From positions 248,001 through 312,000 of the forward strand of contig NZ_JAPEOX010000001.1 of NCBI RefSeq assembly GCF_026340675.1: a stretch of DNA of 64,000 bases, written 5' to 3'. A program made the position numbers and the translations under genes. The stretch comes from Streptomyces sp. NBC_01264 (GTDB lineage Bacteria; Actinomycetota; Actinomycetes; Streptomycetales; Streptomycetaceae). Every line of letters starts with the position of its first letter. Position 1 is the first letter of the stretch. Positions 29,095-38,268 of the stretch are shown here, piece by piece. Below the pieces are notes generated by a model. It ran no database searches, was not told where the DNA came from, and was given only the letters and a program-made list of their open reading frames with translations.

Positions 29095-31080
29095 ATGACT
29101 TCACTGGAAGCGGTCAAGCCCTGGAACGACGTCCGTGCCGGTCGGCGTTCCTTCCTCACGGCCATGGGTGCCGTCGGTGCCAGCATCGCGACTGGCGTCC
29201 CTGCGTACGCGTCGGACGACGCCCGGGACGTCACTAAGGCCGACGGCTACGTGGATGTCCAATTGGTGAACATCACGGATCTGCACGGCTACCTGGCCGC
29301 GGCGCCGGGCAGCAACGCCACCATCCACGGCAACGGCGGCCAGACTTACACGGTCGGCGGAGTCGCCTACATGGCTGCACATCTGAAGGAGCTCAGGGAC
29401 GGCAGGACGAACTCCATTTTCTTCAGTCCCGGCGACAACTTCTCAGGGTGGGAGTTCGATACGGCGGTCTTCGCTGACGAGCCGACCATCGAGGCGCTCA
29501 ACCTGATGGGGCTCGATTTCTCCACAGCAGGCAACCACGAGTTCGACAAGTCCCCCGCCATGATCACGAGGCACATGGAACAGGGCATCCCCTTTCCCGT
29601 GGTGGGTCAGGACACGTCGTTCATCGACTCGACGGGTCACCGGTTCCGTGGGGCGGACTTCCTTTACTACACGGGGAACGTGGAGTGGCGTAGGGATGGT
29701 GCCGACGTGCTCCCGGCATACAACATCCGGCACGTCACCGGGCCCGGGGGAAAGAAGATCCCCATCGCCTTCATCCACTTGACAGCCATCGGCACGGAGG
29801 TCAGTAGCACCGCCTACTTGCCCGCGGTGAAGACGCGTGACGAGATCAGGACCGTCAACCGCTTGGCCGCGATGCTCAAGAAGCGTGGAATCAACGCGAT
29901 CGTGCTCAGCATGCACGATGGGGCGGTCGCAGGCGCTGATTTCAACGCCGGACGGAATCCCTCAGGACCTGCCTACGAGCTCGCCCTGCACGCCTCGCCT
30001 GACATTGACGTTATCGTCACCGGCCACTGGCACACCCGGTTCAACATGATGCTGCCCGACCCCAACGGGGTCCCCAGGCCCTTTGTGGAGGCCGGATGCT
30101 ACGGCCAGCTCATCAACGAGATCAACCTCAAGCTGGATCCGCGGACCGGGAAGGTGGTGCGAGAGCTGACGGTGTCCACGAACCACCCGAATACGCGTAC
30201 CGGCATCGCGCCAGACCCTGAGATGCAGCAGGTCGTGTCCTACTGGAACGTACAGGCGACCGCACGGGCTAATTCGACGATCGGCAGGCAAAGCGGCTCG
30301 TTCCTCCGCGCGCGGAACGCTGCCGGGGAAAGCACCATGGGGGACCTTGTCGCTGACTGGGCCCTGTGGGCCGGCAGTCAGCCCACGGACAAGAACTTCA
30401 ACGGCAACCGTTACCCGAACGTGCCGGCGCAGCTGGCGATGGTGGCCATCGCCCCCACGATCGGGCAGACAGTCATCGCCGGAGACCTCGTCTACAACGC
30501 AGCCACGAACGGCGCCGTCCAGTTCGTGCATGCCTGGCGGGGTGTGGGCTTTGGCGACCCGGTCGTCAGCGTCTGGGTCACCGGACAGCAGATCCACGAC
30601 GCCCTGGAACAACAGTGGACGACGAAGGAGGGCGGAGGCATGCAGTACGCCCCGTTCGCCGTGTCCAAGAATGTACGCTACAGCTTCAACTCGGTTGCTG
30701 GGGTGGGGTATCGGGTCGACCCCTACGACGTCTACATCGATGGCAAGCGCCTCGGCCTGAAGAAGCGCTACCGGCTCGCCACGCTGGCCTACACTCTGCT
30801 TGGGGCGGATGGGTATCCCGCTCTGACCGAGTTCGAGGAACCGTTCACCCACCAGCGGGACTTCGAAAGCTTCGTGAATTTCGTCAGGCAGGCGGGGACT
30901 CTCGTTCCGGCGCCGGCCAACCGTGTGTCGGTGATGTCGTCCGGGGAACTGGAATCTGAGCTCGGGGAGATCGTAGATCCGGTGGAGCCTATCCTCTCCG
31001 ACGGGACGCCCATGCCGCGGCCAGAGGCAGCAATCGTGACTGCGGCAAGGCCTGACGACCAGCCATATCCGCCCTGCTGA
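29095..31080 (+). CDS. Tat-exported 5'-nucleotidase / metallophosphatase (UshA-like)
   Basis: A 661-residue protein with a twin-arginine signal (AGRRSFLTAMGAVGASIATG, residues 15-34), so it is exported folded. The N-terminal calcineurin-like phosphoesterase domain shows NITDLHGYL (about 59-67), FFSPGDNFSG, STAGNHEFDKSP and VIVTGHWHTRFN, the metal-binding set for nucleotide or polyphosphate hydrolysis. The C-terminal 5'-nucleotidase domain (about 400-600) has STMGDLVADW and the substrate-loop region YSFNSVAGVGYRVDPYDVYI. A C-terminal tail of about 45 residues is Pro- and Glu-rich. No ribosome site is obvious before ATG 29095. It may salvage phosphate and nucleosides outside the cell. It stands alone. 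Confidence 0.88.
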   Translation: MTSLEAVKPWNDVRAGRRSFLTAMGAVGASIATGVPAYASDDARDVTKADGYVDVQLVNITDLHGYLAAAPGSNATIHGNGGQTYTVGGVAYMAAHLKELRDGRTNSIFFSPGDNFSGWEFDTAVFADEPTIEALNLMGLDFSTAGNHEFDKSPAMITRHMEQGIPFPVVGQDTSFIDSTGHRFRGADFLYYTGNVEWRRDGADVLPAYNIRHVTGPGGKKIPIAFIHLTAIGTEVSSTAYLPAVKTRDEIRTVNRLAAMLKKRGINAIVLSMHDGAVAGADFNAGRNPSGPAYELALHASPDIDVIVTGHWHTRFNMMLPDPNGVPRPFVEAGCYGQLINEINLKLDPRTGKVVRELTVSTNHPNTRTGIAPDPEMQQVVSYWNVQATARANSTIGRQSGSFLRARNAAGESTMGDLVADWALWAGSQPTDKNFNGNRYPNVPAQLAMVAIAPTIGQTVIAGDLVYNAATNGAVQFVHAWRGVGFGDPVVSVWVTGQQIHDALEQQWTTKEGGGMQYAPFAVSKNVRYSFNSVAGVGYRVDPYDVYIDGKRLGLKKRYRLATLAYTLLGADGYPALTEFEEPFTHQRDFESFVNFVRQAGTLVPAPANRVSVMSSGELESELGEIVDPVEPILSDGTPMPRPEAAIVTAARPDDQPYPPC

Positions 31081-31136
31081 CGGGCCGACTGGCGCTAAGA
31101 GGCTTCTGGTTCATGTAGTTCGTAGGTGGTTGTGGT

Positions 31137-31535
31137 TTATGCGTCTCGCCAGGTCGGGGTGATTTCACCGGTTGCGCGTTTGGCGAGGGTGGAGATCGCG
31201 GCGAGGCGGATCATGCTTTCGGAGTGTGAGGCTTTGGTCTCGTAGTCGCGGGCGAGTCGGCGGTGCATCATGATCCAGCCGAGGGTCCGTTCAACCACCC
31301 AGCGTCGGGGTAGTACGGAGAAGCCCTTGACCTGGGTGTTTCTGGGGACGACGTCGATGCCGAGTTTCGCGCCGCGTTCGACGGCCGGTTCTTGTAGTCG
31401 GCGTCGGCCCAGCCCTTGGTGATCTTGGGATGGGCGGCCGCGGTGCGGGTCAGGAGCGCTTGTCGGCCTCGTTGTCGGCGACGCTCGCCGCGGTGACCGT
31501 GACCAGAAGTAACAGGCCGAGCCGGTGCGATTTAT
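31137..31535 (-). pseudogene. IS5-family transposase C-terminal part
   Basis: On the minus strand the frames read GLLLLVTVTAASVADNEADK, TRTAAAHPKITKGWADADYK and, after a frameshift near 31385, VERTLGWIMMHRRLARDYET and GEITPTWRDA with stop at 31137. This is the second-Asp-to-C-terminus part of an IS5-family enzyme. A short IS6-like scrap follows at about 31540-31575. Confidence 0.75.
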
Positions 31536-31742
31536 CGCCCGGTTTGTTCAACCCTCGTGTGCACGGTGCTCCCGGCGACGCACCAGCCCGCGGTGCTGAC
31601 GCGAAGGCTACTTGATCAGACAGATGCTGGCAGACTGACGGCACATCGAAGCTCCCGTTGGCGCAGGCGACTTGGCAAGGTCACCCGCATCACGGGAGCT
31701 TCCTTGCGTTGTAGCGCCTCCGCCGGACACCGTCACACTGCC

Positions 31743-32798
31743 ATGACCAGCACACCTACAAGATCAATCCCACTTTGGCTGGAGGTCCTTGCCGATCCGC
31801 GTCGGCGGCAGGGGCGTCGGTACCGTCTCGGCGCGCTGTTGCCTCCGTGTGCCGTCGCTGTCCTTGGCGGTGCTGCCGCGCTGGTGTCCATCGCCCGGTT
31901 CGCGGCCGGTGCCCCGCCCGAAATCCGGACCCGCCTCGGCCTGGAGGGGAGTCTCCCGGGGGCGCGCACGCTGGGGCGGCTGCTGACATGCATCGACGCC
32001 GACGCTCTGGACCGGGCCCGTCGGTGACTGGCTCGGCGGTCAGCTGCAGCCCGCCGACGGACTGCGGGCCCTGGCCGTGGACGGCATGTCCCTGCGCAGC
32101 TCGCGGACGCACGCTCACACTGCGGTCCACCTGCTTGCTGCGGTCCTTCACGGGGAGAAGACGGTGATCGCCCAGCGTCCGGTCGACTCCAAGAGCAACG
32201 AAATCACCGCCCTTTCGCCCCTTGCTTGCCCCGCTGGAACTGGTCGGCACCCGTCACGTTCGACGCGCTGCTGACCCGAACCGATCACGCCCGCTTCCTC
32301 GTCGAGGAGAAGAAGGCTCAAGAAGCTGCCCTGGCCGGACGTTCCCCTGCTGGACAAGACCCGCACCGCCGGCCATGGTCGGGACGGGATCCGCCGGCTC
32401 AAGGCCGCCACCATCACCGGCCTCGCCTTCCCCCACACCCTCCACGCCCTCCAGGCAGTACAGATCGTGCGCCGCCGACGAGATGTCCGCACCGGCAAAG
32501 CGACCCTCGAACGCGTCTACGCGGTCACCAGCCTGCGAGCCGGGCAGGCCAGCCCTGCCCAACCCACCGCCGCCGTCCGCGGGCACTGACAGATCCCTGC
32601 ACCACATCCGCGACACCACCCTCCGCGAGGACGCCTGCCGGGTCCTTACCAGCAACGCTCCACGCGCCCCGGCCGCCCTTGCGCAACCTCTCGATCACCC
32701 TGGCCCACCTCACCGGCCGGACCAACCACGCCCACGCCACCGATCACTACCAGTCACACGCCGAACACGCACTCAACCTGATCACGCCCACCACCTGA
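31743..32798 (+). pseudogene. ISAs1-family transposase with several frameshifts
   Basis: ATG 31743 starts MTSTPTRSIPLWLEVLADPR, then RRQGRRYRLGALLPPCAVAV. Frame changes near 32025, 32215, 32330 and 32600 are needed to follow LRALAVDGMSLRSSRTHAHT (first Asp), EKTVIAQRPVDSKSNEITAL, GIRRLKAATITGLAFPHTLH and LRNLSITLAHLTGRTNHAHA. The full domain order of ISAs1 transposases is present, but four or more indels make it dead. Confidence 0.8.
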
Positions 32799-32810
32799 GA
32801 ACGCTCGCGC

Positions 32811-33118
32811 CGTGACCAACAGCGTGCGCCGGCGACGCCCGCAGCCCGCGATATATGGTTCTAGACGAGGTCTTCACCAAGGTCAACGGGGCGTGGAAGT
32901 ACTTGTGGCGGGCCGTCGACGCCGACAGTAACGTCCTCGACACCCTGGGTCCATAACCGGCGTAACAAGGCCGCTGCCAGGCGTTTCTTCCGCCGACTCC
33001 TCACCACGACCGGGCAGGTGCCCCGGGTGATCATCACCGACAAGCCCGCCTGCTCACAGACCGCCCGCGGCCTCTCCCTGCCCTCAAACAATCACACCCC
33101 CGACAACGCGACACTGCC
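32811..33118 (+). pseudogene. IS6-family transposase remnant with right terminal repeat
   Basis: It reads VRRRRPQPA, LDEVFTKVNGAWKYLWRAVD, then after a frameshift RRNKAAARRFFRRLLTTTGQ and VPRVIITDKPA. The right terminal repeat GACAACGCGACACTGCC is at 33102-33118. The last 62 bp (33057-33118) recur inverted at 35134-35195 with about five mismatches. Confidence 0.8.
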
Positions 33119-33511
33119 GTACGGAAGGCTCGCGCGCGACAGATCGGTCGGTATCCGTGACCGGATCGTCGCGCCATCCCCCGGACCGCCGCCGGATCGC
33201 GGTACTGGCAGCGTCACCGAGTCTGCTCCAGGCTCGGCTGCCCGGGCTTGCGAGGTGCGGCGTCATCGCTGTCAGGCGTGGGTTCGGTGATTCGGTGACG
33301 TGGTCACCACCGGGCTCCACCTGGGCGCCCTCCGACCGCCGGGCGGGCGGGCGGGAACGCGCCGCGACATCCGGTCGGTGGACGGGAGACGGCCCCCTGC
33401 AGTGGGCCGCTCGCCCGATGAATCGATCCGATGCCGTCCTTAGCGTGGGTGTACGACCAGGCGCCCCCTGTGCCCAGACGCTCACCCGACCCGCGAACGA
33501 CGGGAAATGTT
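33119..33511. other. Upstream region of the serine hydrolase gene
   Basis: No gene is supported in these 393 bp. They separate the IS6 terminal repeat from the GTG at 33512, so the hydrolase promoter should lie here. Confidence 0.4.
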
Positions 33512-34528
33512 GTGGAGAAGAAGCTCGCCCGGGCACTTGTAGGTGCCCTCGCCGTCGCGGCCGCGGCCGCGGTTGCCGTCCCGGCGTTTGCCGCGGGGCA
33601 GTCGCATGGACCCCGGCCCTCGGACATCACCTGTACGTCGCCGGGCGGCAAGGGCCCGGGGACCTCTCCGTACGGCCACCCGCTGGAAAAGAGCCTCCAG
33701 AAGGACATCGCGCGCGCCATCGGCACCCACAAGTACGTCGCGGTCGCCCTCACCGACCCCACGGCCGGTGTCCAGTGCGCGTTCCGCGCAAACAGCGAGT
33801 ACGACAGCGCCAGCATGGTCAAGCCCTCCATCCTGGCCGCGTTGCTGTACGCCGAGCACGGAAAGCTGACGCCGGGCCAGCAGGCAGAGGCCACGAACAT
33901 GATCGAGAACTCGGACAACACGGCCGCCACCGCACTGTGGAAGGATTTGTCCGACCTCGCGAACCCCCATCAGGCCAACACCGAGAGTTTCCGCGCGTTC
34001 CTCACCGCGGCCGGGATGCAAGAGACCACGCCGGCCCCCGACCAGCTCTCTTGGGGCCTGACCCGGACCACGGCGTCCGACGAGCTCAAGCTGCTCGACC
34101 TGCTGAACGGGACGGACAACAAGGTTCTGGACGGCGCGTCCCGGGCGTACATCCTTGACCTCATGCGCTCGGTCCGGCCGGACGAGCGGTGGGGAAGCAC
34201 GGACGAGGTCCCCGCGGCGGCGTCGACAGCTGTCAAGAACGGCTGGCTCCAGCGATCCATGACAGGCCCGGATAACGCCTTCGACCGCGGCGACTGGAAG
34301 GTCAACAGCATCAGTACGGTCAGCAGCCCGAAGGGCGGACCGTACCAGTCGAGCCTGGTGGTACTGACTGAGGACAACCGAGTCCCTGCGGGCAAGAAAC
34401 CCTTCTACGGCTTCAAGCGGGGAGTCGACGAGATACAGGCGGTCGCAAGCGCCGTCAACAAGGACTTGTATCCGAAGCTTGCCGACAGCCAACGCTACAC
34501 GCCGCAGTCGGTCCAACCGTCCACATAG
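33512..34528 (+). CDS. Secreted serine hydrolase, class A beta-lactamase-like
   Basis: A 338-residue protein starting at GTG 33512, which precedes a signal peptide (LARALVGALAVAAAAAVAVP, cleavage near AFAAG at 25-29). The penicillin-recognising fold is shown by S-M-V-K at 101-104 (nucleophile Ser101, Lys104), S-D-N at 134-136 in MIENSDNTAA and K-N-G-W in place of the usual K-T-G motif. I do not find the ExxLN motif of true class A beta-lactamases, so a D-Ala-D-Ala peptidase or an unknown hydrolase is as likely as drug resistance. It probably acts outside the membrane. Bracketing by inverted IS6 remnants suggests it was mobilised. Confidence 0.85.
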   Translation: MEKKLARALVGALAVAAAAAVAVPAFAAGQSHGPRPSDITCTSPGGKGPGTSPYGHPLEKSLQKDIARAIGTHKYVAVALTDPTAGVQCAFRANSEYDSASMVKPSILAALLYAEHGKLTPGQQAEATNMIENSDNTAATALWKDLSDLANPHQANTESFRAFLTAAGMQETTPAPDQLSWGLTRTTASDELKLLDLLNGTDNKVLDGASRAYILDLMRSVRPDERWGSTDEVPAAASTAVKNGWLQRSMTGPDNAFDRGDWKVNSISTVSSPKGGPYQSSLVVLTEDNRVPAGKKPFYGFKRGVDEIQAVASAVNKDLYPKLADSQRYTPQSVQPST

Positions 34529-34610
34529 GAGACCGACACGTCACCGACCGTCACCGCGGAGCGTCAACACCGCGCCTCGCCCGGATTTTTATTCGCACAA
34601 CCATTCGTGG

Positions 34611-35120
34611 ACCCGATGCCGGTGATCGGCACCTCGGCCGGCGCCCTGTTCCTCTTGATCCCGAACGCAGGCAGGCAATCACGGCCGCGCTGCGGGCCGC
34701 CGTCCAGCAGGTCTCCGTCCCGTCCCCGGCCGACAGCCCCGCCGCTCGGACCACAGCCGCTGCGGATCCTGAGCTGCGGCAGGCCGTGGCAGCCTCCTAC
34801 GCGGGTCGCCCTACGGCCGTCAGTGCTCTGGGCAGGTTGATGGCCACGCGCCCCGATAATGGTTCCCACCTGGAGCAGGTCCGCCAGAGGGTGGATGAGG
34901 AGTGGCCCGCGGAGGATCTGCCCCCTAGTGGCCCGCGAAGTGTCCGCGGCGAGGTTCCGCTGTTCCTCGCGGTGGCCAGCTCTTCGGCGGCTGCCAGACG
35001 CACCGGTCCTGCCTCCGTTGGTGGAGAGCAGCACATCGACGGCGGCTACCGATCTCTCCTCAACTCCGGCCTCGCCCACAGCGCCGGCACTGTATGGGTG
35101 CTGGCGCCGGCGGGGCTGGG
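34611..35120 (+). pseudogene. Patatin-like phospholipase fragment
   Basis: The frame VIGTSAGA carries the patatin G-x-S-x-G nucleophile region. After a frameshift it continues DPERRQAITAALRAAVQQV, YAGRPTAVSALGRLMATRPD and RVDEEWPAEDLPP. A further frame change leads to YIDGG-like HIDGGYRSLLNSGLAHSAGT, the D-G-G catalytic-Asp motif. The N-terminal start and the middle are missing. It ends next to the IS6 repeat at 35134. Confidence 0.6.
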
Positions 35121-35133
35121 GCCTTCACTCCGG

Positions 35134-35698
35134 GGCACTGTCACGTTGTCTGGGGTGTGATTGTTTGAGGGCAGGAAGAGGCCGCGGGCGGTCTGCTGCT
35201 CAGACGGTGGTGGGTACGCCGGCGGCCCCGGTGATCTGGTCCCAGATCGCGAAGCGGACCCTCATTTCGAAGCGGTAGCGGCTGGGGCTACGCCCGGTTG
35301 TTCAACCCCTTGTGCGCACGGTGCTCCACCGAGGGCATCACCTCACGATGCGCCGCCCCGTACGAGGCGAGCTTGTCGGCGACGATCACCCGGGGGCACC
35401 CCGCCCGGTGGAGGTGAGGAGTCTCCGGAAGGAACGGCTGGCCGCAACCTTGTCACGTCGATTCTGGACGAGGATGTCGAGGACGTTGCCGTCGGCATCG
35501 ACGGCCCGCCACAGGTACTTCTGCACCCCGCCGATCTTGATGAAGACCTCGTCCAGGTGCCATTTGTCGCCGGCTGCGGGCGCCGCCGGCGCAGCGCGTT
35601 CGCGTACGACGGCGCCACAAACGACACGAACCCCACCTATCCCGCACACCGACAGCCCAAAGATCGTCCCAGACCGCCGGACAAGGTGACTGTGAGCT
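35134..35698 (-). pseudogene. IS6-family transposase remnant with both ends
   Basis: The inner end GGCACTGTCACGTTGTC is at 35134-35150; a degenerate outer end (GACAAGGTGACTGTGAGC) is near 35680-35697. The minus-strand frame reads AAGDKWHLDEVFIKIGGVQK, YLWRAVDADGNVLDILVQNR and RRDKVAASRSFRRLLTSTGR (first catalytic Asp). A truncated, shifted 3' part includes EHRAHKGLNNRA. It is deleted relative to a full IS6 (about 800 bp). Confidence 0.8.
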
Positions 35699-35732
35699 CC
35701 CCACAGCTCCCCAGGCATCGACTTTGAATTAG

Positions 35733-35860
35733 CCCTGGCCCCAGGGACTCCCGAGCTGCGCGCGGGAGGTGACCCCGTTTCACGGGGTCCGGGCGTACGG
35801 CCCGTTGGGCGGGTCCCCCGCGCTCTGCGCGGGCTGGCCTCGATTGGCGCGTTCGGCCAA
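35733..35860. repeat. Array of six consecutive hairpins
   Basis: Six inverted repeats follow one another with 0-12 bp spacers: 35733-35746 (CCCTGG-CC-CCAGGG), 35748-35768 (CTCCCG, 9-nt loop, CGGGAG), 35771-35789 (GACCCCG-TTTCA-CGGGGTC), 35790-35804 (CGGGC-GTACG-GCCCG), 35817-35833 (CCCGCGC-TCT-GCGCGGG) and 35844-35860 (TTGGC, 7-nt loop, GCCAA). Each has a different stem, so this is not a simple repeat. Such palindrome series are known at Streptomyces telomeres and in some replication or transfer origins; which applies here is unknown. Confidence 0.75.
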
Positions 35861-36063
35861 CAGGCGCTGGCACTGTCAACCGATAGAGGCACGAGAGACG
35901 CCAGCCAGCCGATCCCAGCAGGCCGATCTTGCTCCACGATGCTCCGATGACTGTGTCTCGCAGCGATCAGCTCCAAGACGCGCTGACACGGTAGTCGCCG
36001 ATAACCGTTGAGCGCAGAAAGGACTTGTCGCCGTGCCGAAAATCAGCAAGGAACACACAGTCC

Positions 36064-36300
36064 ATGCCTCCACACCGGACTGTCCGGCGCGCAGTCGCGC
36101 TCACCGCATGCATCCTCGCGATCCTCAGCACCCCCGCCGCAGCCTCCGGACCGCTACCCACCCCTGAGGCCCCGGGCCAGTCGGACAAGACCACGGCCAC
36201 TCCAGCCGAACCACGTGCCGCCATCTTCACTGAAGGCTTCGGCCACAACCAGGGAAACACTCCCAGCCTGCTGACCGACTACATCGGTCGCCCCCGCGGA
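36064..36300 (+). pseudogene. N-terminal fragment of a secreted (fibrillar-adhesin-like) protein
   Basis: ATG 36064 starts MPPHRTVRRAVALTACILAI, a Sec signal peptide ending near AAASG (about residue 27). A linker and AAIFTEGFGHNQGNTPSLLT, DYIG follow, resembling the first domain of CshA/CshB-type fibrillar adhesins (F-x-E-x-F-x-N-G-x-x-x-x-P-x-L-L-x-x-Y-x-G). After about 36285 the frame breaks and no repeat region or anchor follows, so only the export part remains. Confidence 0.45.
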
Positions 36301-36639
36301 AGGCGGTTACATCCTGTTCGGGGTAACTGCCGGGGTCGCTCCCCTACCGGATCGGTCCCAGCAGCAGCCACATGGTGGAAACACGGGGACAGCGCACCAC
36401 CCACACCACCGGCATCCCAGTCGGTTACCCACCGTGACCGATCCGGCAGTCCCGGCGCAGACGAGGATGCGAGTGTGATCCCTGAGACCAGGAACTGCCT
36501 TGATCGCCGCCAAAGCGATCACACACCGTAAGCTGCTTTCTCCGCCACCGCGATCAACATCATCAGGCTCGACGCCCACCGGGCCAGCCGAACGTTCCGA
36601 CGACCGGGACGATTTCGGACGGAACACGTCCATCCGGCT

Positions 36640-36775
36640 TTGGGCAGGGTGGTTGCTGTTTGTTGGAGGGCGTTCTCGTAGGCGATCGGCGACCGCTGAC
36701 CCAAGCCGGGAGTTTCCTGTCTGCGGCGGGTGTGGAGTCAGCCAGCGGAAGGCGTCGAGCCGGGCACGCCCAGTC
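36640..36775 (-). pseudogene. IS3-family orfB C-terminal scrap
   Basis: On the minus strand ARLDAFRWLTP and, in a second frame, LGQRSPIAYENALQQTATTL match the end of the IS3 transposase at 10040-10150 (EARLDAFRWLTRYN, LGQRSPIAFENAL). About 45 codons remain. Confidence 0.7.
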
Positions 36776-37165
36776 ACCGGGATACACGATAGCGAAGGCA
36801 CGCACCCCGCCTCCCGGTCCCCTGGTCGGAGGAGGGGCGGGTGGGTGCAGCGGATGCGAGTTTTGAGTATTGGTGCTGGTCACACCCCCTGAGAGAAGCG
36901 GCTCGGGGTGAAGTGGCGGATATCGGGCTTGTCGGGAGGGGGGCTGCTTGGGGGGTGGGAGGAGGGGCCGGGGACGGGCCGGACGGGTGGGTGCGCACCG
37001 TTGACGCTTGGGGTTGTGTGAAGGGGTGGGAACGGAAGCGGAAGTCGATGAGCTGCCGCAGCTGGAAGGGATTCCGGTTCTTTCCGTTCCTGGACAGCCC
37101 CCGGGTGTCACAAGGCGTCACCACCGCCGGGCAGGGCGTCCTCCCCCAGTGAGAGACAGTTGATC
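36776..37165. other. G-rich intergenic region
   Basis: No supported gene. The plus strand from about 36930 to 37040 is strongly G-rich (GGGAGGAGGGGCCGGGGACG type). It probably holds the promoter of the gene at 37166. Confidence 0.4.
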
Positions 37166-37576
37166 ATGTTGGTTTGGACCCCTCGGTTGCGCACGGCCAC
37201 GGTCCTGCTCGGCTTTGCCGGTTGCCTTGCCTCCGGCGCCGCGTTCGCTCCCTCGGCTTTCGCTGCTTCTGTGCCGAGTACGGCGCCGGTTGCCCAGGAG
37301 CAGGCGTACGCACAGCACATCGTGAACGCCCAGTTCCCCGGGCAGCCGGGCGAGGCCCATGCCTTCGACAATGTCATCCAGCAGGAGAGCACCTGGAATC
37401 CGAGAGCGGTGAATGACACGAACCCCACAGCACAGGGCCTGGGCCAGCTCGAACAGGGTCCTCGCGCCGGCACCGACTACCAGACACAGCTCAACGCTGC
37501 ACTGCACTACATGCTCCAGCGCTACGGCACCCCTGACGGCGCCTGGGCACACGAGACCACCTCGGGCTGGTACTGA
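37166..37576 (+). CDS. Small secreted transglycosylase-like protein
   Basis: A 136-residue protein from ATG 37166 with a signal peptide (LRTATVLLGFAGCLASGAAF, cleavage near AFAAS). The mature part has FDNVIQQESTWNPRAVNDTN, PTAQGLGQLEQG and LHYMLQRYGTPDGAWAHETT with end SGWY. An early Glu in QQESTWNP followed by an A-x-G-L-x-Q motif and a final W-Y is the pattern of small lytic-transglycosylase or aggregation-promoting-factor-type domains that cleave peptidoglycan. Known Rpf or LysM modules are absent. Confidence 0.75.
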   Translation: MLVWTPRLRTATVLLGFAGCLASGAAFAPSAFAASVPSTAPVAQEQAYAQHIVNAQFPGQPGEAHAFDNVIQQESTWNPRAVNDTNPTAQGLGQLEQGPRAGTDYQTQLNAALHYMLQRYGTPDGAWAHETTSGWY

Positions 37577-38268
37577 GCCCGGCACAAGAACCGTGCCGCA
37601 CGACACGCCCCCAGCCGCGAGCAGCTGCGGCCACGCTGCGCAGGCGAAGTCCCCCTGAGACGGACTCGGCGGCGAACCGTCGAACGGGGAGACGAACCTC
37701 GCCTCGGGCGCCCGCATCGACCTCTACGCGCCCTCCGTACCCGGGTTTCGGGGTGACGCCGACATCGCCTCCAGGATTACGCGTCAAGCACCTCAGAAGC
37801 GTCCGGATCTCCTGACGCGGTCAGGCCATTTTCGGCAACGTGACAGTGCCTCTTCGTCCAGGCTCCAGCAGTCTTGGCACGGCACATCAGCCGAACATAG
37901 CCGCGGCGTAGAGCTGCAGGTCTGCAGGCTCGGTCATGGCGACCGGAGGGAGCGCCGGGTGCGCCAGGAGCGGGAGCAGGAGGACCTGATCGACCCGCCG
38001 CCTGCACAAGGCCTTCCCGACGCCCGCCCGGTCGAGATCCCCGGCAAAGCCCACGACCCTTCTTCACGGGCCCGCACGCCCTCGCCGACGCCGTCACCGC
38101 CTTCGCCGCCGACCTGCCGCACTGACTGAAGTCGACGCCCGGCTTTCACAAACGGTCATGTCGTCGACGGTGTGACGACGCCGACACGACTGTCGTCGCT
38201 CCCGCAAGAATGGCTCCGTGCGGGACGGTGTCGACCCCGAGCGCCCCCAGAACCGGACCTGATCGCAG
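37577..38268. other. Non-coding region containing an isolated IS6-type end
   Basis: I find no gene with family support in these 690 bp. GGCAACGTGACAGTGCC at 37834-37850 is the inverse of the IS6-type end (GGCACTGTCACGTTGTC, one mismatch), without transposase sequence next to it. It marks a former IS6 boundary. Confidence 0.5.

Larger units (their letters stand above)
32811..35698. mobile_element. Composite-transposon-like unit: inverted IS6 remnants around a serine hydrolase gene
   Basis: Two decayed IS6-family copies face each other with their transposase 3' ends inward (32811-33118 plus strand; 35134-35698 minus strand). Their inner 62-bp ends form an inverted repeat. Between them lie an intact secreted serine hydrolase gene (33512-34528) and a patatin-like fragment (34611-35120). 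Both transposases are broken, so movement would need a transposase in trans. Confidence 0.6.
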